Shown in pieces: positions 41,075-49,965 of a DNA stretch of 64,000 nt. The notes below the pieces were generated by a model. The model was not told where the DNA came from, ran no database searches, and saw only the letters and a list, made by a program, of their open reading frames with translations. The translations under genes were made by a program, and so were the position numbers. Numbering within the stretch: the stretch's first letter is position 1; every line of letters begins with the position of its first letter. This DNA comes from CAG-177 sp003514385. GTDB lineage: Bacteria; Bacillota; Clostridia; Oscillospirales; Acutalibacteraceae. The stretch spans positions 806,001 through 870,000 of the forward strand of contig JBPPLN010000001.1 of the NCBI GenBank assembly GCA_051920445.1. Reading direction: 5' to 3'.

Positions 41075-41914
41075 TCAGTCTTCGCTGTTCTGCTTAGCGA
41101 TGGGCTCGATCCTGCCGTATCTCGAAGCGGAAGCCGCATCGGATCTGGGCGGACGGGAGGGAGCTACGGGACGGTCGCTGCGCGGGCGGTCATTTCTGCC
41201 TCTGCCGCCTCTGTCGCGGTTCTGATATCCGCCGCGTCCGTTTCCGCGGGGCGGTCTGGAGCCACCGTTGAGGGGCTTCACGCCCTCTTCGAGAGTTATA
41301 ACGACCTTGCGGTCATTCTCGGAACCGACGGAGTGAGAGGTCACGCCCTCAACATCCTGGAGAGCCGTGTGAATGATGCGTCTCTCATAGGGATTCATGG
41401 GATCAAGCACAACATTTCTGCCGTACTTTCTGACCTTTGCGGCGCTCTTCTGAGCGAGTGCGCGCAGGGTTGCCTCGCGCTTCTCACGGTAGTTGCCGAT
41501 GTTGAGCGAGACTCTTCTCGACTTGTCCGCGCCCCTGTTGACGACAAGGCGGACGAGATACTGGATAGCGTCGAGTGTCTCTCCCCTGCGGCCGATAGCC
41601 GCGCCGTAGTCGCCGTCATATTCGACCGCGATACTGACTTCTTCGTCAGTCTCTTCGATCTTTATCTCTGCGCCCTCGATGCCGAGGCTTGCAAGAATTT
41701 TTTCAAGATATTCCTTCGCGCCGGCTTCGGACGGAGCATCATAGCTCACCTTGACCTTTGCGGGAGTTGTTCCGAGCAGACCGAACATCTTCTTTGTCGG
41801 CATCTCGAGAACTTCAATTTCAAAATCCGAATCGGCGGATATGCCGAGCTGCGCGATAGCGTCAGCTTTTGCAAGATCGACTGTTGCGCCGGTTCCGATA
41901 GCTTCTTTTAACAT
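41075..41914 (-). CDS. jag: Jag/KhpB RNA-binding protein (SpoIIIJ-associated)
   Basis: A 279-residue RNA-binding protein linked to cell elongation and division control. An N-terminal Jag-N domain contains KKMFGLLGTTPAKVKV near 42; a KH domain contains AIGRRGETLDAIQYLV near 122; an R3H domain contains DPMNPYERRIIHTALQ near 188. A long Arg/Gly-rich tail (RGGYQNRDRGGRGRNDRP) from about 235 on is an extra RGG-like RNA-binding extension. ATG at 41914 with AGGTGG upstream; a GTG at 41929 is also in frame. Follows yidC. Confidence 0.93.
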   Translation of the reverse strand: MLKEAIGTGATVDLAKADAIAQLGISADSDFEIEVLEMPTKKMFGLLGTTPAKVKVSYDAPSEAGAKEYLEKILASLGIEGAEIKIEETDEEVSIAVEYDGDYGAAIGRRGETLDAIQYLVRLVVNRGADKSRRVSLNIGNYREKREATLRALAQKSAAKVRKYGRNVVLDPMNPYERRIIHTALQDVEGVTSHSVGSENDRKVVITLEEGVKPLNGGSRPPRGNGRGGYQNRDRGGRGRNDRPRSDRPVAPSRPPRSDAASASRYGRIEPIAKQNSED

Positions 41915-41938
41915 CTCTGTTTCCACCACCTGGAAAAT

Positions 41939-42889
41939 TTATTTTTCTTCTTTTTTCTGCGCAAGTGCGCGCTTGAGATTCTCTTCCCTTGAACGGCGCT
42001 CGACAGTCTCATCGACCATAGCCTTTGCAATCATTTTCTTCGGGCTGTGGGTGAACGAAAGGATAACTGTCTGAATGAGCGCGAAAACGTTCGACGCGAT
42101 CCAGTAGATACCGATACCGGCGGGGAACTGGAAGGTGAAATAGAGCGAGAACAGGGGCATACCGAAAGTCATGCAGCCCATGGTCGGGTTCTTCGCCATT
42201 TCAGGGTTGTTCTTGCGCTGTTGGAGCATTGAGAAGAGGCTCGTTGCGAGAGAAGTAAGGCCCGAGAGAATGGGGATGACCCAGAGGATTCCGGGCTCTT
42301 TTATCGACGGAATCTCGCCCAGCGGTATGCCGAGGAAGGTGAAGTTGAAGTTCGCGATGCTGTCGATAACTCCCGAACTGATGCCCTTTGAGAGCGCGAT
42401 GGGTCTTATCTCATTGATATGGTTGATAACAAAAAGCTCGATAGTCTGCTTACCTGTCTTTGCGTTATATTCAGCGAGTCCTTTTGCTATTTCTGTCAGC
42501 GAATTGATTGTTGTATCATCGATCGCGAGCGCCCACTTGAGAGGGTGATAGATAACGCCGATAAGACCGAAGATGATGATGAACTGGATGGCGAGCGGCA
42601 GGCAGCCCATATTCATGGGATTGTGTCCTTCGCGCTGGTAGAGAGCCTGAGTCTCTTCCTGAATCTTTTTCTGATCGCCCTTGTATTTGGCGTTTATTCT
42701 GCGGATCTTGGGCTGAAGGCGCTGCGTCTTGACGGTACCCTTAGTCTGGTAGATAGAAGTGGGAATCATAAGAAGTCTTGCGAAGAGGGTGAAGAGGATG
42801 AGTGCAAGACCGTAATTGTTAACAGCTTCGAATATGAATCTGAGAACATATCCGAACGGGATACCCAATGTCGTGTAAATGGCGTCCAT
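41939..42889 (-). CDS. yidC: Membrane protein insertase YidC/OxaI (SpoIIIJ)
   Basis: A 316-residue insertase for Sec-dependent and independent membrane proteins. Hydrophobic spans near residues 22-42, 95-118, 195-215 and 235-262 fit the five-TM Gram-positive form; the conserved Arg of the hydrophilic groove is in TLFARLLMIP, followed by the charged hairpin PKIRRINAKYKGDQKKIQEE. Unlike most Gram-positive copies there is no lipobox cysteine at the N-terminus (it begins DAIYTTLGIPFGYVL). Its ATG overlaps the yidD stop by one base. Confidence 0.94.
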   Translation of the reverse strand: MDAIYTTLGIPFGYVLRFIFEAVNNYGLALILFTLFARLLMIPTSIYQTKGTVKTQRLQPKIRRINAKYKGDQKKIQEETQALYQREGHNPMNMGCLPLAIQFIIIFGLIGVIYHPLKWALAIDDTTINSLTEIAKGLAEYNAKTGKQTIELFVINHINEIRPIALSKGISSGVIDSIANFNFTFLGIPLGEIPSIKEPGILWVIPILSGLTSLATSLFSMLQQRKNNPEMAKNPTMGCMTFGMPLFSLYFTFQFPAGIGIYWIASNVFALIQTVILSFTHSPKKMIAKAMVDETVERRSREENLKRALAQKKEEK

Positions 42890-43137
42890 TATTTGTGAGT
42901 CCTCCGGTTGGATTTTTTGTCCCTCTTGGGAGGGACGGGATCATAACCGCCGGGGAATAGGATATTGCAGCGAAGAAGTCTGGCAACAGTCAGCAGAGAG
43001 CCTTTGAACGCTCCGTGTATTTCGAGAGCCTCTATCGCATACTGAGAGCAGGTCGGATAGTACCTGCACATATCGGGCAGCTGCGGTGAGATATGCTTTC
43101 TGTAAAACTGAATAAGTTTTATCAGTATGTCCTTCAT
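42889..43137 (-). CDS. yidD: Membrane protein insertion efficiency factor YidD
   Basis: An 82-residue short membrane-associated protein assisting YidC. The family core is intact: LIQFYRKHISPQLPDMCRYYPTCSQYAIEALEIHGAFKGSLL (conserved cysteines) ending RLLRCNILFPGGYDPVP. The ATG at 43137 is preferred; a GTG at 43143 that overlaps the rnpA stop is also in frame. Lies between rnpA and yidC as in most bacteria. Confidence 0.94.
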   Translation of the reverse strand: MKDILIKLIQFYRKHISPQLPDMCRYYPTCSQYAIEALEIHGAFKGSLLTVARLLRCNILFPGGYDPVPPKRDKKSNRRTHK

Positions 43138-43139
43138 TT

Positions 43140-43502
43140 TCACTTCACAACTTTCACTCCTGCAGATATACCGATAACACCCAAGGCTCCCAGCTGTTTG
43201 CGCATTGACCGCTCGATGTCGGTGCTCTTGCGGGAGACCGTCTTATGACGGGCGACAAATACAATGTCCCATCCCCCGCAGCACTCGCCTTCGAGCTGCC
43301 GGAAAGCCGCGCGAATTATCCGGCGGCACCGGTTGCGCTCCACCGCATTTCCGAGCTTTTTGCCGGTGGTTATCCCGATGCGCATGACACCGTAACGGTT
43401 CCTGAGCGCATATGTGACAAGCACCGGGTCAGCGGCTGATTTGCCGCGCCCGTAAGTCCTGCGAAAATCGCTGTTAAGCTTGAGCGTCTGATATTCTGCC
43501 AA
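43140..43502 (-). CDS. rnpA: Ribonuclease P protein component
   Basis: A 120-residue protein subunit of RNase P, which matures the 5' ends of tRNAs. The RNR-type signature region is read as GKKLGNAVERNRCRRIIRAAFRQL near residue 58; TLKLNSDFRRTYGRGKSA at the N-terminus is typical. TTG codons at 43511 and 43502 are in frame; GGATGG is 10 bases from the second, giving the normal length. Part of rpmH-rnpA-yidD-yidC-jag. Confidence 0.94.
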   Translation of the reverse strand: MAEYQTLKLNSDFRRTYGRGKSAADPVLVTYALRNRYGVMRIGITTGKKLGNAVERNRCRRIIRAAFRQLEGECCGGWDIVFVARHKTVSRKSTDIERSMRKQLGALGVIGISAGVKVVK

Positions 43503-43565
43503 AGCAATCAATCCATCCGTGGCAATAATCCGCTCGACCTGTTAAAAGACCGTTAAAAAGGTAAA

Positions 43566-43700
43566 TCAATAGGTGAGCTGCTTTCTTCCCTTCGCTCTGC
43601 GGCGGGAAAGAACCTTGCGTCCGTTTCTGTCGGACATTCTCTTGCGGAAGCCGTGCTCCTTCTTACGGTGCAGCTTCTTGGGCTGGTAAGTTCTTTTCAT
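43566..43700 (-). CDS. rpmH: Ribosomal protein L34
   Basis: A 44-residue, strongly basic large-subunit protein, the canonical length. It reads MKRTYQPKKLHRKKEHGF at the start and ends RRRAKGRKQLTY. GGAGGTTACCGC precedes the ATG. First gene of the origin-type operon, divergent from dnaA. Confidence 0.97.
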   Translation of the reverse strand: MKRTYQPKKLHRKKEHGFRKRMSDRNGRKVLSRRRAKGRKQLTY

Positions 43701-43821
43701 TTGCGGTAACCTCCGTTTCACAGGATATTAGTCACCGGCGGGCGCTTTGGTGGCACTCGTACCGCCGTGATCTTATGTGCAGATATGGGTATAACGCTTT
43801 CGCCTACCCTTGCAAGCTACT

Positions 43822-43851
43822 ATTATATATCATACTTCACATCAATGTCAA
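43822..43851 (-). promoter_or_regulatory. Promoter of rpmH operon
   Basis: Minus-strand TTGACA (43846-43851), 18-base spacer, TATAAT (43822-43827). Confidence 0.7.
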
Positions 43852-43883
43852 TCATTTTTTTGCGTCCTTGTGCAAACTGCTTG

Positions 43884-43912
43884 TTGAAAAAAAGGGGGTT
43901 TTATGATATACT
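43884..43912 (+). promoter_or_regulatory. Promoter of dnaA
   Basis: TTGAAA (43884-43889), 17-base spacer, TATACT (43907-43912). I see no exact or one-mismatch DnaA box (TTATCCACA) in 43701-43952. Confidence 0.65.
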
Positions 43913-43952
43913 CTATCCTATTATAAAGTATTATGATGGGGGAAGTTAACTA

Positions 43953-45290
43953 ATGGATTCATTCAACGAGCTGTGGCAGGTAGTCTCCGACTATCTCAAG
44001 CAGACAAACTCCGAATCTATCTACAACGTCTGGTTCAGCGAGCTTGAGCCGATAAGCTTCGACGGCAGCCGCGCCGTGCTCATGACAACGGCGGAATTCA
44101 AGCGCCGCATCCTCGCGCAAAAGTTCGGCGGCACGCTTCACAGCGCATTTTTGAACGCGCTCGGTCTCGATGTCGATGTCGAGTTCATAGCGCCGGGCGA
44201 GGGATACTCGCAGTCTGACTCCTCGGGCTCTGCGGCGGGCTCTGCGGAGATAGACGGCAGCACGCGCGCCTCGAACTATTTTGAAAACACATTCGACACA
44301 TTCGTTGTCGGCGCGTCAAACAAGTTTGCCCATGCGGCGGCGCAGGCAGTCGCGGCGAACCCCGGCAAGGCGTATAACCCGCTGTTCATCTACGGCAACT
44401 CGGGACTCGGCAAGACGCATCTGCTCAACGCCATCTGCCACGAGATAAAAAGAAACGACCCGTCGATGAAGATAGTCCTCACCGACGGCGAGGAATTCAC
44501 CAACGAGTTTATCGAAGCGCTCAACCACCGCACAACAACGGAATTCCAGAACAAATACCGCAAAGTCGACGTTCTTCTGATGGACGACGTTCAGTTCATC
44601 GCGAGCAAAGAGCGCACGCAGGAGGAATTCTTCCATACCTTCAACGCCCTGACGCAGGACGGCAAGCAGATCGTTCTGTCATCCGACCGCCCGCCGAAGG
44701 ACATGCCCCAGCTTGAGGACAGAATGCGCACCCGCTTTGAGTGGGGTCTGCTCGCGGACGTTCAGCCACCGGATCTCGAGACCCGTATGCTCATAGTCAA
44801 GCGCAAGGCGGACGCGCTTAACTTCGATATCAGCGACGATGTCGTTGAATACATAGCGCAGAAGCTCAAGAACAACATCCGCCAGCTCGAAAGCGCGGTC
44901 AAGAAGATGCAGGCTTATGTCCAGATACAGGGCGCGCATGTCAACACCGCCACAGCTCAGCAGGCGATAAGGGATATTCTCAGCGACAACAAGCCTATCC
45001 CCGTCGTTGTGGACAAGATAATAACCGAAGTCGCGCGCACCTACGGCGCAAATCCCGAGGATCTGCGCTCGAAGAAGAAGGACGCACAGACTTCGAAATA
45101 CCGCCAGATATCGATGTACATCGTGCGCGAGGTCACAGGACTTTCCGCCAAGGCTATCGGCGCGGAGTTCGGCGGCAGGCACTATTCAACGGTGCTCTAC
45201 GCCCTTGACGAGATAAAGAAAGAGAGCGACACCGACTCGGCGCTCAGAACGACTATCAACGATATCATAAAGAACGTGCAGGAGAGCTGA
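43953..45290 (+). CDS. dnaA: Chromosomal replication initiator DnaA
   Basis: A 445-residue AAA+ initiator that melts oriC. Domain I covers residues 1-80; a short Ser/Gly-rich linker; AAA+ domain with Walker A YGNSGLGKTHLLNA (147-160), Walker B LLMDDVQF and sensor motifs; C-terminal DNA-binding domain with VTGLSAKAIGAEFGGRHYSTVLYAL near 394-418, the DnaA signature helix-turn-helix. GGGGGAAG precedes the ATG. Divergent from rpmH as in the classical origin, but the next gene is an ANTAR protein rather than dnaN. Confidence 0.98.
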   Translation: MDSFNELWQVVSDYLKQTNSESIYNVWFSELEPISFDGSRAVLMTTAEFKRRILAQKFGGTLHSAFLNALGLDVDVEFIAPGEGYSQSDSSGSAAGSAEIDGSTRASNYFENTFDTFVVGASNKFAHAAAQAVAANPGKAYNPLFIYGNSGLGKTHLLNAICHEIKRNDPSMKIVLTDGEEFTNEFIEALNHRTTTEFQNKYRKVDVLLMDDVQFIASKERTQEEFFHTFNALTQDGKQIVLSSDRPPKDMPQLEDRMRTRFEWGLLADVQPPDLETRMLIVKRKADALNFDISDDVVEYIAQKLKNNIRQLESAVKKMQAYVQIQGAHVNTATAQQAIRDILSDNKPIPVVVDKIITEVARTYGANPEDLRSKKKDAQTSKYRQISMYIVREVTGLSAKAIGAEFGGRHYSTVLYALDEIKKESDTDSALRTTINDIIKNVQES

Positions 45291-45328
45291 TTTTTCTAAC
45301 AGACTGACGCACCGCGAGGGAGGGATAA

Positions 45329-45871
45329 ATGGTGCGCGATATTATTATAGCATCGTCATCCGACAAGGTGCGCGCGCAGCTGCGCGGCTTCGTTGCGGAA
45401 ATGGGAATAATGGGCGTCATCGAGTGCCGCTCTGCTTCGCAGACCCTCGATTTCACTCAGCGTCTCCCCTCGGCTATAATAATCTGCCACCGTCTGACCG
45501 ACATGGCGCCCGCCGCCATGCTTCGTCTGCTCCCGCCGGGTGCCGATATGATATTGCTTATATCATCCGCCCAGTCCCCGCTGTTCGGCATGAGCAACGT
45601 GCAGTGCATGACCCTGCCGCTCTCACGGCCGGAGTTTCGCAGTGCAATAGAAAAGCTGCTCCGCTCCTCGTCCGAGTCGCGCATACGCTCGGGCGGTCAG
45701 CGCAACACGGCGGATCAGGAGATAATCGACAAGGCAAAACATTTATATATGAAAGTAAACGGTGTGTCTGAAGAGGACGCATACGCATATATTAGAAGAA
45801 GGAGCATGAACGAGAGCAGTTCTATAACCGCCACCGCGCGGCATCTGCTCAGCGAGCTCGCTAATATATAA
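45329..45871 (+). CDS. ANTAR-domain protein with degenerate receiver
   Basis: A 180-residue putative RNA-binding antiterminator. Residues 1-115 look like a response-regulator receiver (IIIASSSDKVRAQLRGFV, then a beta strand AIIICHRL) but lack the phospho-accepting Asp after strand 3 and the early acidic pair. The C-terminal ANTAR domain is clear: KAKHLYMKVNGVSEEDAYAYIRRRSMN (about 136-162). ANTAR proteins bind twin hexaloop hairpins to block terminators. GGGAGGG lies upstream of the ATG. Placed between dnaA and dapF; its targets are unknown. Confidence 0.85.
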   Translation: MVRDIIIASSSDKVRAQLRGFVAEMGIMGVIECRSASQTLDFTQRLPSAIIICHRLTDMAPAAMLRLLPPGADMILLISSAQSPLFGMSNVQCMTLPLSRPEFRSAIEKLLRSSSESRIRSGGQRNTADQEIIDKAKHLYMKVNGVSEEDAYAYIRRRSMNESSSITATARHLLSELANI

Positions 45872-45889
45872 ATGAAAAGGGTCTTGTGA

Positions 45890-46741
45890 ATGAAATTCGC
45901 CAAAATGCAGGGCACGGGCAACGACTACATATATGTCAACTGTTTTGATGAATCGATCGACGACCCTCCCGCCGCGGCGAAATTTTTGAGCGACCGCCAT
46001 TTCGGTATCGGCTCAGACGGGCTTGTGCTGATCTTGCCGTCCGACAGGGCGGATTTCAGAATGGATATCTACAATTCCGACGGGTCACGGGCGAAGATGT
46101 GCGGCAACGCCGCGCGCTGCGTCGCAAAGTATGTCTGCGACAGCAAAATGACCGACAGAGATATGATATCTTTGGAGACTCTCAGCGGAATAAAATACAT
46201 TAATATATATAAGACGGACGGAAAGGTCACTTCGGTGCAGGTAAACATGGGGTCACCAATGCTGAAAAGCAGGGATATTCCCGCGCTTATTGAATCGGAC
46301 ACCGTGATTTCTCATCCGCTCGAAGTCGGCGAAAAAGTTTATTCCGTCACCTGCCTCTCGATGGGCAACCCGCATTGCGTGGTTTTCTCTGAAAATATTG
46401 ATTATATAAATATTCAAAAAATCGGCGTCGAGTTTGAAAATCATCCGGCCTTTCCGGACAGGATAAATACGGAGTTTGTTCAGCCGCTTTCCGGCTCACA
46501 CATAAAAATGCGCGTTTGGGAGCGCGGCGCGGGCGAGACCCTCTCCTGCGGCACGGGCGCGTGCGCGGCGGCGGTCGCCTGCATATTGAACGGCTACTGC
46601 AAGCGCAATACAGATATCAAAATCTCGCTTCGCGGCGGCGAGCTTTCAGTAAAATGGAGTGCCGATGGAAATGTGTACCTGACCGGTTCGGCACAGACCG
46701 TCTTTACGGGCGAAATTGCCTACGGCGGAGGCGCAAAATGA
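45890..46741 (+). CDS. dapF: Diaminopimelate epimerase
   Basis: A 283-residue PLP-independent racemase converting LL- to meso-diaminopimelate for lysine and peptidoglycan. Both catalytic cysteines are present: MCGNAARCVAK near residue 72 and ETLSCGTGACAAAVAC near 215. The N-terminal FAKMQGTGNDYIYV is diagnostic. It overlaps the dapL ATG by four bases, coupling the two successive enzymes of the DapL route. Confidence 0.96.
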   Translation: MKFAKMQGTGNDYIYVNCFDESIDDPPAAAKFLSDRHFGIGSDGLVLILPSDRADFRMDIYNSDGSRAKMCGNAARCVAKYVCDSKMTDRDMISLETLSGIKYINIYKTDGKVTSVQVNMGSPMLKSRDIPALIESDTVISHPLEVGEKVYSVTCLSMGNPHCVVFSENIDYINIQKIGVEFENHPAFPDRINTEFVQPLSGSHIKMRVWERGAGETLSCGTGACAAAVACILNGYCKRNTDIKISLRGGELSVKWSADGNVYLTGSAQTVFTGEIAYGGGAK

Positions 46742-47952
46742 AAATAAACGAAAACTTTTCGCTTCTTCGCAGCAACTATCTTTTTTCGACGATGAGCCGA
46801 AAAATTAAAGATTACAGAATCGCTCACCCCGAGGCGGATATAATCGACCTCGGCATCGGCGATGTCTCGCGTCCCCTGCCCGAGGCGTGCATAAAAGCCA
46901 TGCACTCGGCGGTAAACGAAATGGCGGACGCCGCCACATTCAGAGGCTACCCGCCCGAACGCGGATATGATTTTCTTATCGACAAGATATTGAAATATGA
47001 TTTCGCCGCGCGCGGAATAACGCTCGAAAGAGATGAGATTTTTATAAGCGACGGTGCAAAGAGCGACACCGGCAGCATCGGCGATATCTTTTCGCCCGAG
47101 TGCAAAGTCGCCGTCTGCGACCCCGTCTACCCGGTCTATATAGACACGAATATCATGGCGGGCAGGGGCGGCAAGCCGCTTGAAAACGGCAGATTTTCAA
47201 ATATTACTTATCTCGACTGCACCGCAGAGAACGGATTTATCCCTCCCCTGCCGGAGCAAAATGTCGATATAATATATCTCTGCTCCCCCAACAATCCCAC
47301 GGGAACGGCGATGAATAAAAATCAGCTCCAACAGTGGGTCGACTGGGCTAATGAGCACGGAAGCGTCATTCTCTTTGACGCCGCATACGAGGCGTTTATC
47401 ACAGAGAGCAACATTCCGCACAGCATTTTCGAGCTTGACGGCGCAAAGAAATGCGCCATTGAGTTCAGGAGTTTTTCAAAGACTGCGGGCTTTACCGGCG
47501 TTCGCTGCGCATATACGATTATACCGCGCAAGCTTTCACGCGGCGGAGTCAGCCTCAACGCGCTGTGGGCGCGCAGGCAGGCGACGCGGTTCAACGGCGT
47601 GTCATATATAACCCAGCGCGCCGCCGAAGCCGTCTATTCCGACGAGGGCAGGCGGCAGATAAAAGAAAATATAAACTGCTATCTCAGCAACGCAAAGAAG
47701 ATAACGGACGGACTCGAAAGCATTAATATCCGCTGTTTCGGCGGCAGAAATTCGCCGTATATCTGGTTTGAAGTGCCGAACGGGCTGACCTCATGGCAGA
47801 TGTTCGACAGGCTTCTGAACACCGTTCAGGTGGTCGGCACGCCGGGCTCGGGCTTCGGCACGATGGGCGAGGGATATTTTCGCCTGACCGCGTTCGCGGA
47901 ACCGAAGCGCACGCTCGAAGCAGTTGAAAGAATAAAAAACGGTCTGAAATAA
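46738..47952 (+). CDS. dapL: LL-diaminopimelate aminotransferase
   Basis: A 404-residue class I/II PLP aminotransferase that makes LL-DAP directly from tetrahydrodipicolinate, bypassing DapC/D/E. KINENFSLLRSNYLFSTMSRKIKDY and DLGIGDVSRPLP at the start, CSPNNPTGTAMNK near 181, and PLP lysine in EFRSFSKTAGFTGVRCAYT near 245 all match DapL. The upstream open frame to 46516 is inside dapF and is rejected in favour of the coupled ATG at 46738. Confidence 0.96.
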   Translation: MKINENFSLLRSNYLFSTMSRKIKDYRIAHPEADIIDLGIGDVSRPLPEACIKAMHSAVNEMADAATFRGYPPERGYDFLIDKILKYDFAARGITLERDEIFISDGAKSDTGSIGDIFSPECKVAVCDPVYPVYIDTNIMAGRGGKPLENGRFSNITYLDCTAENGFIPPLPEQNVDIIYLCSPNNPTGTAMNKNQLQQWVDWANEHGSVILFDAAYEAFITESNIPHSIFELDGAKKCAIEFRSFSKTAGFTGVRCAYTIIPRKLSRGGVSLNALWARRQATRFNGVSYITQRAAEAVYSDEGRRQIKENINCYLSNAKKITDGLESINIRCFGGRNSPYIWFEVPNGLTSWQMFDRLLNTVQVVGTPGSGFGTMGEGYFRLTAFAEPKRTLEAVERIKNGLK

Positions 47953-47971
47953 GACCGCACGGAGGATAAAA

Positions 47972-48919
47972 ATGGGCATTTTTTCAAGAATAAACAAGGG
48001 ACTCAAAAAGACCCGCGAGAATATGTCTGGGGCTATCGACTCGATGCTCCACGGCAAAACTGAAATTGACGACGAATTTTATGACGAGCTCGAAGAGATA
48101 CTCGTCATGGGCGATGTCGGCTGCATGACCGCATCGGAGATAGTCGAACAGCTCCGCGAGCGCGTTATGAAAAAGCATCTGCGCAAGCCTGAAGCCGTCA
48201 AGAACGAGATAAAAGAGATAGTCGCCGAGATGCTTGAGGGCGGCGAGGAAATGAGCCTTATCACTCTCCCCTCCGTCATTCTCGTCATCGGCGTCAACGG
48301 CGTGGGCAAGACCACTTCCATAGGCAAGCTCGCCGCAATGTACAAAAACGAGGGCAAAAAAGTTATCCTCGCCGCGGCGGACACTTTCAGAGCCGCTGCA
48401 ATCGAGCAGCTTGAAGAGTGGGCTGACCGCGCGGGAGTCGAGATAGTCAAGCACCGCGAGGGCGCAGACCCGGCGGCTGTTATATACGACACAATTCAGG
48501 CGGGCAAGGCAAGAAATGCCGACATAATTATCTGCGACACCGCCGGCAGACTCCACAACAAGAAGAACCTAATGGAGGAGCTGGCGAAGATATACCGCGT
48601 CATCGACCGCGAGCTGCCCTACAGCGACCGCGAGAGCCTGCTCGTGCTTGATGCGACTACAGGACAGAACGCAGTCAATCAGGCAAAAGAATTCAAGAAT
48701 GTTGCAGAGATCACCGGCATCATTTTAACGAAGCTTGACGGCACCGCAAAGGGAGGCGTTGTATTAAACATCAAAAATGAGCTCGGCGTACCCGTCAAGT
48801 TCATCGGCGTCGGCGAAAAGGTGGACGACCTCCGCCCGTTCAACGCCCGCGCATTCGCCGAGGGTCTGTTTGACGCAGAGCCGGTTGAAGACGAAGAAGA
48901 GGAAAAAGAGGACGAATAA
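47972..48919 (+). CDS. ftsY: Signal recognition particle receptor FtsY
   Basis: A 315-residue SRP-GTPase docking ribosome-SRP complexes at the membrane. It is the short form, with little acidic A domain: helical N domain 1-95, then G domain GVNGVGKTTSIGKLA near 107, DTFRAAAIEQL, DTAGRLHNKKNLMEEL near 190, TKLDGTAKGG near 250 and GVGEKVDDLRPF. The C-terminus is acidic. GGAGG precedes the ATG; its stop overlaps the rdgB start by one base. Confidence 0.96.
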   Translation: MGIFSRINKGLKKTRENMSGAIDSMLHGKTEIDDEFYDELEEILVMGDVGCMTASEIVEQLRERVMKKHLRKPEAVKNEIKEIVAEMLEGGEEMSLITLPSVILVIGVNGVGKTTSIGKLAAMYKNEGKKVILAAADTFRAAAIEQLEEWADRAGVEIVKHREGADPAAVIYDTIQAGKARNADIIICDTAGRLHNKKNLMEELAKIYRVIDRELPYSDRESLLVLDATTGQNAVNQAKEFKNVAEITGIILTKLDGTAKGGVVLNIKNELGVPVKFIGVGEKVDDLRPFNARAFAEGLFDAEPVEDEEEEKEDE

Positions 48920-49515
48920 TGGATTTTCTCATAGCTACACATAACATGAAAAAACGCGCCGAGCTTGAGCGCATATTGAAACCCATCGGCGTGCGCGTTC
49001 TGCTTGCGGAAGAAGTGGGAGTCGAGCTTACCGATGTTGAGGAGACGGGCGTCACCTTTGAAGAGAACGCATTCTTAAAAGCCGACAGCGGCCGCAAAGA
49101 GAGCGGCATGCCCTGCATCGCCGACGACTCGGGACTTGCCGTTGACGCGCTCGACGGCGCGCCGGGAGTTTATTCCGCGAGATACGCGGGCGAGCACGGA
49201 AACGACGAGAAGAACAACGAGCTCCTGCTCAAAAATCTGTCCAACATTCCTATGGACAAGCGCACCGCACGATTCGTTTCGACCGTCTGCTGCTGTTTCC
49301 CGGACGGCAGGCACATGACCGTGCGCGGCGAGTGTGAGGGCAAGATTGCCTTTGAACCCGCAGGCGAGGGCGGCTTCGGCTACGATCCGCTGTTTTTGCC
49401 CGACGAGTTCCCCGGCAAAACGATGGCACAACTCACCGCAGAAGAAAAAGACAGCATCAGCCACAGAGGCAAGGCGCTGAGACTCCTTGCGAAAAAACTG
49501 GAGGAAATTATATGA
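48919..49515 (+). CDS. rdgB: XTP/dITP diphosphatase (RdgB/HAM1)
   Basis: A 198-residue house-cleaning pyrophosphatase removing ITP, dITP and XTP. IATHNMKKRAELERIL at the start, TFEENAFLKA near 52, ADDSGLAVDALDGAPGVYSARYAG near 69 and GFGYDPLF near 153 are the family motifs, with SHRGKALR near the end. It shares one base with ftsY and overlaps yhbY by four, so the three are coupled. Confidence 0.96.
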   Translation: MDFLIATHNMKKRAELERILKPIGVRVLLAEEVGVELTDVEETGVTFEENAFLKADSGRKESGMPCIADDSGLAVDALDGAPGVYSARYAGEHGNDEKNNELLLKNLSNIPMDKRTARFVSTVCCCFPDGRHMTVRGECEGKIAFEPAGEGGFGYDPLFLPDEFPGKTMAQLTAEEKDSISHRGKALRLLAKKLEEII

Positions 49516-49940
49516 CAAGCAAAGAGAGAGCCGCGCTTCGCGCGCAGGCAAATTCGCTCGAGCCGCTTTTTCAGGTCGGAAAGGGCGGCGTCAATGACGC
49601 ACTGATAGCCCAGACGCTCGACGCATTCCGCTCCCGTGAACTGCTCAAGCTCAAGGTACTGCTCGAGACAGCACCCAAGCCCCCGCGCGAGATCGCCGAG
49701 GAGATAGCGGCAAAGACGCAGTCCGAGGTCGTTCAGGTCGTCGGCGGCAGCCTGATATTCTTCAAGGAGAATCCGGAGCTGCACGAGTCGAAAGATAAAA
49801 AGAAAAAGATAACCGGTACGAAGAATCCGAACCGCCCGTCCGTGCGCAAAAAAGTGCACGAAAAAAAGCTCGCCGAAGAGCGAAAGACCGCGGCGCGCCG
49901 CAAGGCGGAGCGCAATTTCAGACGCAGCCGCGATATATAA
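49512..49940 (+). CDS. yhbY: YhbY-type CRM-domain RNA-binding protein
   Basis: A 142-residue ribosome-assembly-associated protein. Residues 1-96 are the CRM domain: KERAALRAQANSLEPLFQVGKGGVND (conserved GKGG loop), then LKVLLETAPKPPREIAEEIA and QVVGGSLIFFKENP. A lysine/arginine-rich tail of about 45 residues extends beyond the usual 97-residue length and probably adds RNA affinity. Last gene before a strong terminator. Confidence 0.92.
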   Translation: MTSKERAALRAQANSLEPLFQVGKGGVNDALIAQTLDAFRSRELLKLKVLLETAPKPPREIAEEIAAKTQSEVVQVVGGSLIFFKENPELHESKDKKKKITGTKNPNRPSVRKKVHEKKLAEERKTAARRKAERNFRRSRDI

Positions 49941-49965
49941 CAGCAAATTTTAAGTCAACCGGTTC

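Noticed and set aside
43701..43952. oriC
   Set aside because: Gene context suggests it, but I cannot find DnaA boxes or an AT-rich repeat cluster to support a call.
46516..46737. N-terminal extension of DapL
   Set aside because: This stretch is the dapF 3' end in another frame; the coupled ATG at 46738 gives the family-typical start.
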